DNA of 64,000 nucleotides from Clostridium beijerinckii. GTDB lineage: Bacteria; Bacillota; Clostridia; Clostridiales; Clostridiaceae. Location: NCBI GenBank assembly GCA_003129525.1, contig CP029329.1:1062001-1126000 (forward strand). The letters are read 5' to 3'. Numbering within the stretch: position 1 is the first letter of the stretch; every line of letters begins with the position of its first letter. Below, piece by piece: positions 26,203 to 35,142 of the stretch. The translations under genes and the position numbers were made by a program. The notes beneath the pieces are model-generated. The model ran no database searches. It worked only from the letters and a program-made list of their open reading frames with translations, and was not told where the DNA came from.

Positions 26203-27051
26203 TTAATCTACTTTTTCAACTATAAGCCCAACAAGTCCAGGACCTGTATGAACTCCAAGCGCAGGGCCAATTTCTCCGCCTAAGGTACATTCTATTAGAT
26301 TTGGAAAATATTTTATTGCATCATATAACATTGCAGCTTTATCAGGAGCATTTCCATCTAGAACCCAAACTTTACATGGACTAGCTTCTAAGTAGGGCTT
26401 TAGTAAACTTGCTAAGCGAGATATGGATTGTTTTATTCCTCGAATCTTGCATACAGTATGATATATTCCATCATCACCTACAGTTATAATAGGTTTAAGG
26501 TTAAGAGCATCTGCTATTGTGCCAGAAACTTTACCTATTCTACCACCTTTTATTAGATATTCCAATGTATCTATCGTAAAGAATACATCTATTTTGCTTC
26601 TAAATATAGGTAGGATATCTACTATTTCATTAAAAGACTTTCCTTCTTTAATTAAATTTGCTGTTTCAATTACCATTGCACCCTCTGACATGGTTAAGGT
26701 CATAGAATCAAATACAAAGATTTCAAGCCCAGAAGTATTTTCAGCAGCAAGTCTTGCAGAATTATAAGTTCCTGAAAGACCACTTGATATAGTTATTATA
26801 ATTACATGAGTATAACCTTCATTTTTTACTTCTTCTAAGGCAGAAGCAAATTTATCTATACTAGGTAATGAAGTTTTAGGAATTTCTTTAGGTAATGCTT
26901 CATAAAGCATTTTGGGAGTTATATCTATTCCATCATCATATTCCCTATCAGAAAATATAATTTTAAGCGGTAATATCTTAATATTATTTGCTTTTGCAAA
27001 ATCAGTATTTAAATCAGAAGCACTATCAGTTATTAATGCTATTTTATCCAT
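26203..27051 (-). CDS. DegV family fatty-acid-binding protein
   Basis: 282 residues, minus strand, ATG behind AGGAGGAAC. The DegV fold is evident from KIALITDSASDL at the start, the TSLPSIDKFASALEE segment, IITISSGLSGTYNSARLAAE, and the C-terminal GGEIGPALGVHTGPGLVGLI. Family members bind fatty acids; some (FakB) present them to the fatty acid kinase FakA. No fakA-like gene is visible here, so the precise partner is unknown. Confidence 0.92.
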   Translation of the reverse strand: MDKIALITDSASDLNTDFAKANNIKILPLKIIFSDREYDDGIDITPKMLYEALPKEIPKTSLPSIDKFASALEEVKNEGYTHVIIITISSGLSGTYNSARLAAENTSGLEIFVFDSMTLTMSEGAMVIETANLIKEGKSFNEIVDILPIFRSKIDVFFTIDTLEYLIKGGRIGKVSGTIADALNLKPIITVGDDGIYHTVCKIRGIKQSISRLASLLKPYLEASPCKVWVLDGNAPDKAAMLYDAIKYFPNLIECTLGGEIGPALGVHTGPGLVGLIVEKVD

Positions 27052-27335
27052 CTTAGTTCCTCCTAAAATATAATAATATTTAATTAATTATATCACTATT
27101 TGTAAAATATAAGTTTTTTATTAGTTCAAGTATTAACATTAAAACGTAGAAATAATAAAATTTTTATATAAGATATTAAGAAAAAATATGATAAATGTAG
27201 TGATAAGCAATGATAAGAGTTGTTTATAATAAGTCAAATATATAAAAGTGACAAAAAATGGCCAAATCGAAAGATAATGAGATGTAAATCATGATAATTA
27301 AAATCTAGAGGTTTAAAAATAAAAAAATAGAAGCA

Positions 27336-27364
27336 TTGCTAATGAATACCTAATACAGTATAAT
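27336..27364 (+). promoter_or_regulatory. nrdD promoter (sigma-A type)
   Basis: TTGCTA (27336-27341), a 17-base spacer, TATAAT (27359-27364). A NrdR-box-like sequence ATACCTAATACAGTAT (27346-27361) overlaps the -10 region, and a full NrdR box lies just downstream at 27380-27395. The rest of the 360-base gap upstream to degV shows nothing else. Confidence 0.75.
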
Positions 27365-27379
27365 AATACGGTAGTGATT

Positions 27380-27395
27380 ACACTATATATTGTGT
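27380..27395 (+). promoter_or_regulatory. NrdR box
   Basis: ACACTATATATTGTGT matches the known NrdR consensus acaCwAtATaTwGtgt at every position. NrdR represses ribonucleotide reductase genes in response to dATP/ATP. It lies between the promoter and the nrdD ribosome binding site. The upstream partner box (27346-27361) is weaker and its spacing of 34 bases is slightly longer than the usual three helical turns. Confidence 0.88.
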
Positions 27396-27411
27396 CATGG
27401 AGGGAATAACA

Positions 27412-29523
27412 ATGCTATATGTTGTAAAAAGGGACGGGAGAGAAGTTGAATTTAATTCAGACAAGATAGCCCAAGCCATTAAAGGGTCAGCCGCTGAAAT
27501 AGGTTTAATTTTAAGAGAAAGCCAAGTATTAGATACTGTACAGAAAGTAATTACATATATTGAATTAGAGCATAGAAAAACAATAACGGTAGAACAAATA
27601 CAGAATTTTGTAGAGAAATCACTACACGATGAGGGTCATAAAGATATAGCGTTTGCCTATTCAGGATATAGAAAAGAAAGAACAAAGGTTAGAGAAATAA
27701 AATCAGATTTAATGAAAGCAATTCGCCAAATTGGTGTTGAGACAGATAGAGATAATGCAAATGTAGGAAATAATTTTAGTTCAAAATTACTTAGAATAGC
27801 TTCTGAATCAAATAAGTGGAATACCTTGGCTATAATGCCTAAAAGTTTAGCAAAAGCTCATGAAACAGGAGACTTATATTATCATGATTTAGATAGTTAT
27901 AATTTAACTGTAAATTGTTTGCATATTCCGACTAGAGAAATGTTGGAAAATGGATTTAATACAGGATATGGAACAATTAATGCTCCTAGAAGAATAGAAA
28001 CAGCTGCAGAATTATCATGTATTTTATTACAATCAACTCAAAATGACATGTTTGGAGGTCAATCTCACCCAGACTTTGATAATGATATGGCTATATTTGT
28101 AAATCCTACTAGGGAAGAGATTAGAAAAGAATTAGAAGAACTAGAAATCCCTGAGGAAAAGATAGAAGATTTACTTGAAAAAAAGGTAAGAAATAAAGTA
28201 AAACAAGCTATGCAAGGTGTTGTTTACAATCTTAATACAATGCATTCAAGAGCTGGATCACAAGTTCCATTTAGCTCAATCAATCTTGGATTACCTGAAA
28301 GTTCAGATGCTGCACTCGTATGTGAAGTTTTTCTTTTAGAATATGAAAAGGGATTAGGAAAGGGAGAGCAACCAATTTTCCCTAACATAATTTTTAGAGT
28401 CAAATCAGGAGTTAACAGAGAAGAAAATGATCCGTATTTTTATTTATATAAATTAGCATGTAGAGTAGCTGCAAAAAGAATGAATCCAACGTTTATGAAC
28501 ATTGATGCAGACTTCAATAAAGAATATTATGATATGGGATATGTTCCAGCAACCATGGGATGTAGAACTTACCTTATGAAAAATATAAATGGCGAACCAG
28601 GTTGTAAAGGTAGGGGAAATATAGCACCTACAACTATTAATCTTCCAAGAGTAGGATTGCAAGCCAAAGGGGATATAAATAAATTTTTTGAAATATTAGA
28701 TTCAAGATTAGAGTTATCAAAGGATTCTCTAATGCATAGATATAATGTGTTAAAAAATCTGAAGGTTAAGGATTTGCCATTTGTTGCAGGGCAAGGACTT
28801 ATGAAAGGTTCAGAGGGTTTAAAACCTGATGATTCAATAGAACCAATCCTAAAGCAAGGAACATGGGGAATTGGATTTATAGGACTTGCAGAAACACTAG
28901 TAGCTTTAACAGGCAAACATCATGGAGAAGATACTGAAGCTAGAGAATTAGGTGTGAAAATTATTGAACACATAAAACAATATACAGATAAAATTACAGA
29001 AGAGTATAAATTAAATTGGAGTTGTTATGCTACTCCGGCAGAAGGCCTTTCAGGTAAGTTTATAAAACAAGATCAAAAGATATTTGGAGTAATAAGTGGA
29101 GTAACTGATAAAGAATATTATACAAATAGCTTCCATGTACCAGTTTCACATGCGATTTCTATTAAAGATAAAATCAATATTGAGGCTCCATATCACAAGC
29201 TTTGCAATGGTGGGCATATAAGTTATATAGAAGTAGATGATTCACCGAATGCAGAAACAGTAATGGATATAATAAATTATGCATATAAGAATACTAATAT
29301 CAGTTATGTGGGAATTAATTTTCATATAAAATATTGTAGGGATTGCGGAACTTACTTACATGAAAATCAAAGTAGTTGTCCAAAATGCGGAAGCCAAGAT
29401 ATACAAGGAATATCAAGAGTTACCGGATATTTAAGTTTAGACGAAAGATTTGGTGCAGGAAAATACCATGAGAGAGAAGATAGAATATCTCATACAGAAA
29501 ATCATGGTCATAACTATAACTAA
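27412..29523 (+). CDS. nrdD: anaerobic (class III) ribonucleoside-triphosphate reductase
   Basis: Reduces ribonucleotides to deoxyribonucleotides with a glycyl radical, in anaerobic cells. The 703-residue protein begins with an ATP-cone regulatory domain (YVVKRDGREVEFNSDKIAQAI; residues 1-90). Near the C-terminus it has the zinc site CRDCGTYL...SCPKCGS and the glycyl radical motif RVTGYL with Gly about 672. Start ATG 27412 follows GGAGGG; the in-frame ATG 27397 forms part of that ribosome binding site. Its activase NrdG is encoded 4 kb downstream rather than next to it. Confidence 0.96.
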   Translation: MLYVVKRDGREVEFNSDKIAQAIKGSAAEIGLILRESQVLDTVQKVITYIELEHRKTITVEQIQNFVEKSLHDEGHKDIAFAYSGYRKERTKVREIKSDLMKAIRQIGVETDRDNANVGNNFSSKLLRIASESNKWNTLAIMPKSLAKAHETGDLYYHDLDSYNLTVNCLHIPTREMLENGFNTGYGTINAPRRIETAAELSCILLQSTQNDMFGGQSHPDFDNDMAIFVNPTREEIRKELEELEIPEEKIEDLLEKKVRNKVKQAMQGVVYNLNTMHSRAGSQVPFSSINLGLPESSDAALVCEVFLLEYEKGLGKGEQPIFPNIIFRVKSGVNREENDPYFYLYKLACRVAAKRMNPTFMNIDADFNKEYYDMGYVPATMGCRTYLMKNINGEPGCKGRGNIAPTTINLPRVGLQAKGDINKFFEILDSRLELSKDSLMHRYNVLKNLKVKDLPFVAGQGLMKGSEGLKPDDSIEPILKQGTWGIGFIGLAETLVALTGKHHGEDTEARELGVKIIEHIKQYTDKITEEYKLNWSCYATPAEGLSGKFIKQDQKIFGVISGVTDKEYYTNSFHVPVSHAISIKDKINIEAPYHKLCNGGHISYIEVDDSPNAETVMDIINYAYKNTNISYVGINFHIKYCRDCGTYLHENQSSCPKCGSQDIQGISRVTGYLSLDERFGAGKYHEREDRISHTENHGHNYN

Positions 29524-29658
29524 ATATCAACTGATATTTAATTATATATAATAGATTTAACTTTATATACAAATGCCTAGGAAAAGATAATTATATGAAT
29601 AGTTAGTTAATAATGTTCAGTAGTTGGTAATTTGTGATTTTAAATTAGTAATTAAGAA

Positions 29659-29724
29659 GCTATCTTAAAATAAGAAAATGAATTGGATTCAGTTCAATAT
29701 ATTATTTTAAGATAGCATTTTTAT
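29659..29724 (+). terminator. rho-independent terminator after nrdD
   Basis: GCTATCTTAAAATAA (29659-29673) pairs perfectly with TTATTTTAAGATAGC (29702-29716) and is followed by ATTTTTATT. It makes co-transcription of nrdD with the downstream genes unlikely. Confidence 0.72.
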
Positions 29725-29824
29725 TATTGTTAATCCTCAAAGTTTAATTCATAAACCATATAATATCTTTATTTAAGATTATTAATGAATAGAATTAGTA
29801 TAAATCGGGGATTAAATAAGTAAA

Positions 29825-29909
29825 CCTATTATAAAAGTTAAAATAATTAAGGTATTGCAATATTTCAAAAAAAACTTGCAATAATATCATTTATTTTAAC
29901 TTAAATAGG
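29825..29909 (+). other. nested inverted repeat in the leader region of the citrate/homocitrate synthase-like gene
   Basis: Outer arms CCTATT / AATAGG and AAGTTAAAATAA (29835-29846) / TTATTTTAACTT (29891-29902); inner arms TATTGCAA (29853-29860) / TTGCAATA (29876-29883). Together an extended hairpin of about 85 bases, 170 bases before the start codon. The 557-base gap 29524-30080 holds the nrdD terminator and this structure. Function unknown: leader RNA, terminator or operator are all possible. Confidence 0.5.
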
Positions 29910-30080
29910 CTGATTTTCGAAGTTACTTGAAGGAGAGGCTCTATTCTATTGCAAAAAACAATGATAAGACTTGTCTAGAGTTGATGAAATATGATATTAT
30001 AAAGAAAGATTAATAAAATGATATTTTATTAGCTCTTATTAAATATGCAATAAGTTAATAATGTAAGTGGAGGGATTGCA

Positions 30081-31247
30081 ATGGCAATTAGTAATTTGAA
30101 AGAAAACAAAAAAGTTACTATAGTAGATACCACTCTTAGAGACGGTGAACAAACCGCAGGAGTTGTTTTTGCTAATCAAGAAAAAATAATGATAGCACAA
30201 ATGCTAAGTGACTTAGGCGTTGATCAACTAGAAGTAGGAATTCCTACAATGGGTGGGGACGAAAAAAAGGCTATAAAGGAGATCGTAAAAAGAAATTTAA
30301 AACCTAGTATCATGGCATGGAATAGAGCTGTAATTGGTGACATAGAACAATCAATAGATTGTGGAGTTGATGCGGTTGCTATATCAATATCAGTTTCTGA
30401 TATACACATTCAACACAAACTAAAAACATCTAGAGAATGGGTATTAGAAAGCATGGTTAAATCTGTAGAATTTGCAAAGAAAAATGGACTTTATGTATCT
30501 GTTAATGGGGAAGATGCATCTAGAGCAGATAAAGATTTCTTAGTTGAATATATTAATGCAGCTAAACAAGCAGGGGCAGATAGATTTAGATATTGTGATA
30601 CTGTAGGGATTATGGAACCATTTAGAATTAGAGATGATATTAAATATATATATGATAAGACAGGTTTTGATATAGAAATGCATACTCATGATGACTTTGG
30701 AATGTCAACAGCTAATGCTGTAGCTGGTATCAAGGGAGGAGCATCACATGTTGGAGTAACTGTAAATGGTCTTGGTGAAAGAGCAGGGAATGCAGCGTTA
30801 GAAGAAGTTATAATGGCATTAATGCTTGTTTATGGATATAATGGTGAAGATATAAATACTCAAATGTTCAGAGAAGTATCACAATATGTATCAAGAGCAT
30901 CAGGAAGAGAACTTCCAATCTGGAAAGCTATTGTTGGAACAAATATGTTTGCACATGAATCAGGAATTCATGCTGATGGAGCAATAAAAGATCCTAAGAA
31001 TTATGAAGCTTTCGATCCAGAAATAGTTGGTCTTGAAAGACAAATTGTTATAGGAAAGCACTCTGGAAGGGCTTCAATAATAAATAAGTTTAAAGAATAT
31101 AATAGAGTACTTACAGATGATGAAGCAAAAGGAATATTGGAACTTGTAAGAGCAACATCAGTTAGATTGAAGAGAACTTTATTTGACAAAGAAGTAGTTC
31201 AATTATATAAAGAATATCATAGACAATTAGAAGAAAAAAATAAATAG
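30081..31247 (+). CDS. homocitrate synthase/Re-citrate synthase family protein (NifV-like)
   Basis: 388-residue HMGL-like TIM-barrel enzyme that condenses acetyl-CoA with a 2-oxo acid. Visible: VDTTLRDGEQTAGVVF at the active site, the metal-binding EMHTHDDFGMSTANAV, GLGERAGNAALEEV, and HESGIHADG. From my memory of the family, an equivalent gene beside aconitase in C. acetobutylicum acts as a Re-type citrate synthase; NifV homologues make homocitrate. The aconitase gene starting 18 bases downstream supports a citrate or homocitrate role, but substrate choice cannot be settled here. Start ATG 30081 behind GGAGGG. Confidence 0.85.
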   Translation: MAISNLKENKKVTIVDTTLRDGEQTAGVVFANQEKIMIAQMLSDLGVDQLEVGIPTMGGDEKKAIKEIVKRNLKPSIMAWNRAVIGDIEQSIDCGVDAVAISISVSDIHIQHKLKTSREWVLESMVKSVEFAKKNGLYVSVNGEDASRADKDFLVEYINAAKQAGADRFRYCDTVGIMEPFRIRDDIKYIYDKTGFDIEMHTHDDFGMSTANAVAGIKGGASHVGVTVNGLGERAGNAALEEVIMALMLVYGYNGEDINTQMFREVSQYVSRASGRELPIWKAIVGTNMFAHESGIHADGAIKDPKNYEAFDPEIVGLERQIVIGKHSGRASIINKFKEYNRVLTDDEAKGILELVRATSVRLKRTLFDKEVVQLYKEYHRQLEEKNK

Positions 31248-31265
31248 AAATAGGAGGAACACAAA

Positions 31266-33188
31266 TTGGGTGATAATTTAGTTTACAAGATTTTAAAGAG
31301 TCATGTGGTTGAAGGTGAATTAAAGGCAGGAGAGCCAATTGCATTAAAGATTGACCAAACGTTAACTCAAGATTCAACAGGAACAATGGCATATCTTCAA
31401 TTAGAAGCTATGGGAATAGATAGAGTAAAGACTAAAAAATCTGTGGCATTTATAGATCATAATATGTTGCAACAAGGTTTTGAAAATGCAGATGATCATA
31501 AGTTTATTCAAACAGTTGCATCTAAATATGGTGTATACTTCTCAAAACCAGGTAATGGAATATGCCATCAAATATTCCTAGAAAGATTCTCAACTCCAGG
31601 AGATACATTAATTGGATCTGATAGCCATACACCAACAGCAGGCGGTGTTGGTATGCTTGCTATGGGTGCAGGTGGATTAGACGTTGCTCTTGCTATGGGA
31701 GGAGGAGCTTACAACATTAATACTCCAAAGGTAGTAAAGATAGAACTTACTGGAAAGCTAAATAAGATGGTAGCAGCTAAAGATGTTATCTTAGAAGTTT
31801 TAAGAATATTAACTGTTAAAGGTGGAGTAGGTAAAGTTTTTGAATATGCTGGTGAAGGCGTTAAAACACTTTCAGTTCCAGAAAGAGCTACTATAACTAA
31901 TATGGGCGCTGAACTTGGAGCAACAACCTCAATATTCCCAAGTGATGAAAGAACATTAGAATTCTTTAAAGCTCAAGGAAGAGAAGAAAATTGGATAGAA
32001 TTTAAGCCAGATGCAGATGCAGTATATGATGAAGTAGTAACAATTAATTTAAATGAATTAACTCCACTTACAGCTAAGCCACACAGCCCAGATAATGTAG
32101 CTAAGGTTAGTGAAGTTGGTAAGATTAAAGTTGATCAAGTAGTTATAGGAAGCTGTACTAACTCTTCTTATGAAGACTTAATGAAGGTTGCTAAGATATT
32201 AAAAGGTAAAAAGGTACATTCAGATGTTAGTTTAGTAATAGGACCTGGATCAAGACAAGTTATGGAGATGATAGCTAGAAATGGTGCGTTAGCAGATATA
32301 ATCAGCTCAGGAGCAAGAATACTTGAAAATGGTTGTGGACCTTGTATAGGTATGGGTCAATCACCAGGAACTGATGCAATTTCGCTTAGAACTGTTAATA
32401 GAAATTTCTATGGTAGAAGTGGAACATTATCAGCACAAATATATATAGTGAGTCCTGAGACTGCGGCAGTTTCAGCTATAAATGGAGTTTTAACTGATCC
32501 AACAGAAGTGGATGTAGATTTAACAATAGATATGCCTAAGGAATTCTTAATAGATGATTCGATGATTTTAGCACCAGCACCAACAAATGTTGAAGTTGAA
32601 GTTGTTAGAGGACCAAATATTAAACCATTCCCAGTAAGTAAGCCATTAGCTGAAGAACTAGATGGTAAGGTATTAATAAAGGTTGAAGATAATATTACAA
32701 CCGACCACATTATGCCTTCAAACTCAAAGTTATTACCATTTAGATCAAATATACCTTATCTTGCAGAATTCTGCTTTAATACAGTAGATACAGAATTCCC
32801 TAAGAGAGCTAAGGAATTCAATGGTGGATTTATAATTGCTGGAGGAAACTACGGTCAAGGTTCAAGCAGAGAACATGCAGCGCTAGCACCATTATACTTA
32901 GGTGTTAAGGCTGTTATAGCTAAATCATTTGCAAGAATCCATAAAGCTAACTTAATAAATAATGGAATAATTCCAATAGAATTTAAGAATGAAGCAGATT
33001 ATGATAACATTGATTTAATAGATGACTTAAAGATGGAAAATATCCAAGGTGTTTTAGAAACAGGATTAGTTAAAGTGAAGAACTTAACTAAGGGAACTGA
33101 ATTTGAAGCAACTATTGATTTAACAGAAAAAGAAATTGCAGTTATTAGAGCTGGTGGAAGACTTAACTACGTAAAAGCAAATAGCTAA
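31266..33188 (+). CDS. acnA: aconitate hydratase (Aquifex type)
   Basis: Isomerises citrate to isocitrate (or handles homocitrate-type substrates) with a 4Fe-4S cluster. The 640-residue protein has VAFIDHNMLQ, GSDSHTPTAGGVGMLAMGAGG, the first cluster ligand in IGSCTNSSYEDL, the other two in NGCGPCIGMG, and the C-terminal swivel domain with IIAGGNYGQGSSREHAALAP. Its length is typical of the short Aquifex-type aconitases rather than the ~900-residue AcnA. A TTG start at 31266 follows AGGAGGAAC. It forms an operon with the synthase upstream; no isocitrate dehydrogenase gene follows. Confidence 0.93.
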   Translation: MGDNLVYKILKSHVVEGELKAGEPIALKIDQTLTQDSTGTMAYLQLEAMGIDRVKTKKSVAFIDHNMLQQGFENADDHKFIQTVASKYGVYFSKPGNGICHQIFLERFSTPGDTLIGSDSHTPTAGGVGMLAMGAGGLDVALAMGGGAYNINTPKVVKIELTGKLNKMVAAKDVILEVLRILTVKGGVGKVFEYAGEGVKTLSVPERATITNMGAELGATTSIFPSDERTLEFFKAQGREENWIEFKPDADAVYDEVVTINLNELTPLTAKPHSPDNVAKVSEVGKIKVDQVVIGSCTNSSYEDLMKVAKILKGKKVHSDVSLVIGPGSRQVMEMIARNGALADIISSGARILENGCGPCIGMGQSPGTDAISLRTVNRNFYGRSGTLSAQIYIVSPETAAVSAINGVLTDPTEVDVDLTIDMPKEFLIDDSMILAPAPTNVEVEVVRGPNIKPFPVSKPLAEELDGKVLIKVEDNITTDHIMPSNSKLLPFRSNIPYLAEFCFNTVDTEFPKRAKEFNGGFIIAGGNYGQGSSREHAALAPLYLGVKAVIAKSFARIHKANLINNGIIPIEFKNEADYDNIDLIDDLKMENIQGVLETGLVKVKNLTKGTEFEATIDLTEKEIAVIRAGGRLNYVKANS

Positions 33189-33212
33189 TTTGAAATATAA
33201 TAATTAAATGAA

Positions 33213-33255
33213 AAGGTACAGGAGTTCATATATTTTGAATTCTTGTGCTTTTTTT
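33213..33255 (+). terminator. rho-independent terminator after aconitase
   Basis: AAGGTACAGGAGTTCA pairs, with a few G-U pairs, with TGAATTCTTGTGCTT and is followed by seven T residues. Confidence 0.7.
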
Positions 33256-33362
33256 ATATTGAAATTTATAATTGGGAAATTATGAGATATTATAATTTGT
33301 AAATTTATTTATAATTAAGTTATAATTAATATATAAGAATTTTTTTAGAGTGATAATAGATA

Positions 33363-33438
33363 CGGCATATTGAAAAATAACAAGTCAGCATACTAGTATA
33401 TTTCGAGTTATTAACTTGTTATTTTATATCATGTGTCT
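33363..33438. repeat. dispersed hairpin repeat, copy C
   Basis: Ends CGGCATAT and ATGTGTCT (diverged); inner arms AAAATAACAAGT and ACTTGTTATTTT nearly intact. Located 26 bases upstream of nrdG. Confidence 0.75.
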
Positions 33439-33464
33439 AAATTAGTTAGAAAGAGGTCGTTATT

Positions 33465-33974
33465 ATGGAAAAGACTATAAGACTATCTGGAATAGCATAT
33501 GAAAGTTTAGTTAATGGACCTGGCATGAGAAGAGTATTTTTTGCTCAAGGATGCAAACATAACTGCAAATCTTGTTTTAATCCTGACACTCATGATTTTT
33601 ATGGTGGTGAAGAAAAAAATTTAGATGAATTAATAGAAGATACATTAGATAATCCAATTTTAAGAGGAGTTACATTTAGTGGCGGAGATCCATGGGAACA
33701 AGCTGATAAATTTGCTTATATGGCAACGGCTTTTAAAGAAAAAGGATTGAATATTTGGAGTTATACAGGATATACTTATGAGCACATTATTGAACATAAA
33801 GATGAATATGAAGGTTGGAATGATTTAATAAATAATATAGATGTATTGGTAGATGGAAAATTTGAAGATGATAAACAACAAGATGGACTTAAATTTAGAG
33901 GTTCAACAAACCAAAGGATAATAGATGTTAAAGAAAGTATTAGATTGAATAAGGTCATTACAATAGAGTATTAA
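33465..33974 (+). CDS. nrdG: anaerobic ribonucleoside-triphosphate reductase activating protein
   Basis: Radical-SAM activase that installs the glycyl radical on NrdD. The 169-residue protein carries the CxxxCxxC cluster motif CKHNCKSC near residue 30, followed by the typical GVTFSGGDPWEQ motif (residues ~66-77) and a YTGYTYE stretch. Start ATG 33465 lies behind AAAGAGG. It is separated from nrdD by the synthase-aconitase pair and two terminators, so it has its own promoter or depends on read-through. Length matches the family. Confidence 0.95.
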   Translation: MEKTIRLSGIAYESLVNGPGMRRVFFAQGCKHNCKSCFNPDTHDFYGGEEKNLDELIEDTLDNPILRGVTFSGGDPWEQADKFAYMATAFKEKGLNIWSYTGYTYEHIIEHKDEYEGWNDLINNIDVLVDGKFEDDKQQDGLKFRGSTNQRIIDVKESIRLNKVITIEY

Positions 33975-34011
33975 TTTTTATATACTATATTAATTGAAAG
34001 TATCTTTAACA

Positions 34012-34065
34012 AGGTATATAAAAAAATATAATAGCATACTGACTTATTATTTTTTAAATATACCT
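34012..34065. repeat. dispersed hairpin repeat, copy D
   Basis: Ends AGGTATAT and ATATACCT; right inner arm GCATACTGACTTATTATTTT, close to copy F. Located just before the aldose-epimerase gene. Confidence 0.7.
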
Positions 34066-34085
34066 AATATGGAGGAGGAAATTTT

Positions 34086-34961
34086 ATGATTTATTCTTTA
34101 GAAAATTCAAGTATTAAAATTACAGCAAGTACTCATGGGGGAGAAATACATTCCATAACAAGTAAAGTTGATGGAACTGAATATTTATGGGATGGAAATC
34201 CTGAGTATTGGAAGTATCATGCACCAATATTATTTCCTATAGTGGGAAAGGTTTTAGACTCAAAGTATAGAGTTGATGGAAAAACATATGAATTGCCCCA
34301 ACATGGATTAGCTAGAACTTCTGAGTTTAAATTGATTTCAAAAACAGATAGTGAAGTAACATTTGAATTAAATTTCTCAGAAGAATCTTTAAAAGTATAT
34401 CCATATAAGTTTTCATTGAGAGCTTGTTATACCTTAGAAAATAACACTGTTAATGTTAAATATAGTGTTAAGAATTTAGATGACAAGATAATATATTTTT
34501 CAATAGGAACACATCCTGCATTTATGTGTCCTATCAATCAAATTGGGAAATTAGAAGATTGTTATCTTGAATTTAGTGAAAAAGAGATAAGTAATAGAAA
34601 TGTTCTTACTAAAGAAGGATATCTGTCTCATAATGAGAGTGAATGTTTAAATTCAACAGATAGTATTATGTTATCAAAGGAATTATTTAAAGATGATGCA
34701 TTAGTTTTTAATAATTTAAAATCTGATAAAATAACAATAAAATCAAAAAACAGTAACAAAGCTTTAACTATAGACTTTAATGGTTTTCCTTACATGGGAA
34801 TTTGGGCACCAAAAGATGGAGCACCATTTGTATGCATAGAACCTTGGTTTGGTCATGCGGATTATGAAGATTTTAATGGTGAATTCAGTGAAAAAGAAGG
34901 TGTAATTTCATTAGAAGTAGAGCAAGAATTTAGTTGCACCTATAAAATCACTACTATTTAA
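34086..34961 (+). CDS. aldose 1-epimerase family protein (LacX/YeaD-like)
   Basis: 291-residue cytosolic galactose-mutarotase-fold protein. Visible: YLWDGNPEYWKYHAPILFPIVGKV near the N-terminus, LPQHGLARTSEF with a conserved His, FSIGTHPAFMCP with the second catalytic-type His, and PYMGIWAPKDGAPFVCIEPWFGHAD near the C-terminus. Proteins of this subgroup (LacX type) are epimerases or mutarotases whose sugar is often unknown. Start ATG 34086 behind GGAGGAGG. It appears monocistronic with a hairpin terminator at 35024-35066. Confidence 0.88.
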   Translation: MIYSLENSSIKITASTHGGEIHSITSKVDGTEYLWDGNPEYWKYHAPILFPIVGKVLDSKYRVDGKTYELPQHGLARTSEFKLISKTDSEVTFELNFSEESLKVYPYKFSLRACYTLENNTVNVKYSVKNLDDKIIYFSIGTHPAFMCPINQIGKLEDCYLEFSEKEISNRNVLTKEGYLSHNESECLNSTDSIMLSKELFKDDALVFNNLKSDKITIKSKNSNKALTIDFNGFPYMGIWAPKDGAPFVCIEPWFGHADYEDFNGEFSEKEGVISLEVEQEFSCTYKITTI

Positions 34962-35023
34962 AACTAATTTAGTATCATTATGCTTATAATTTTTAGTATA
35001 TTTGAAATAATAAAATTATAGAT

Positions 35024-35070
35024 TAATCCACAGAAATATGAATTGAAATTATATATCTGTGGATTATTTA
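35024..35070 (+). terminator. hairpin terminator after the aldose epimerase gene
   Basis: TAATCCACAGA (35024-35034) pairs perfectly with TCTGTGGATTA (35056-35066), followed by TTTATG. Confidence 0.55.
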
Positions 35071-35142
35071 TGATAGCTTGTGGATATAATTAAAGATTTA
35101 ATGAAATATTATTTTTAATATGTCTAAGAAGGGAGAGTCTAA

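Noticed and set aside
29927..30013. Short frame from TTG before the citrate/homocitrate synthase-like gene, as a leader peptide
   Set aside because: No ribosome binding site before the TTG and no run of codons for a regulatory amino acid.
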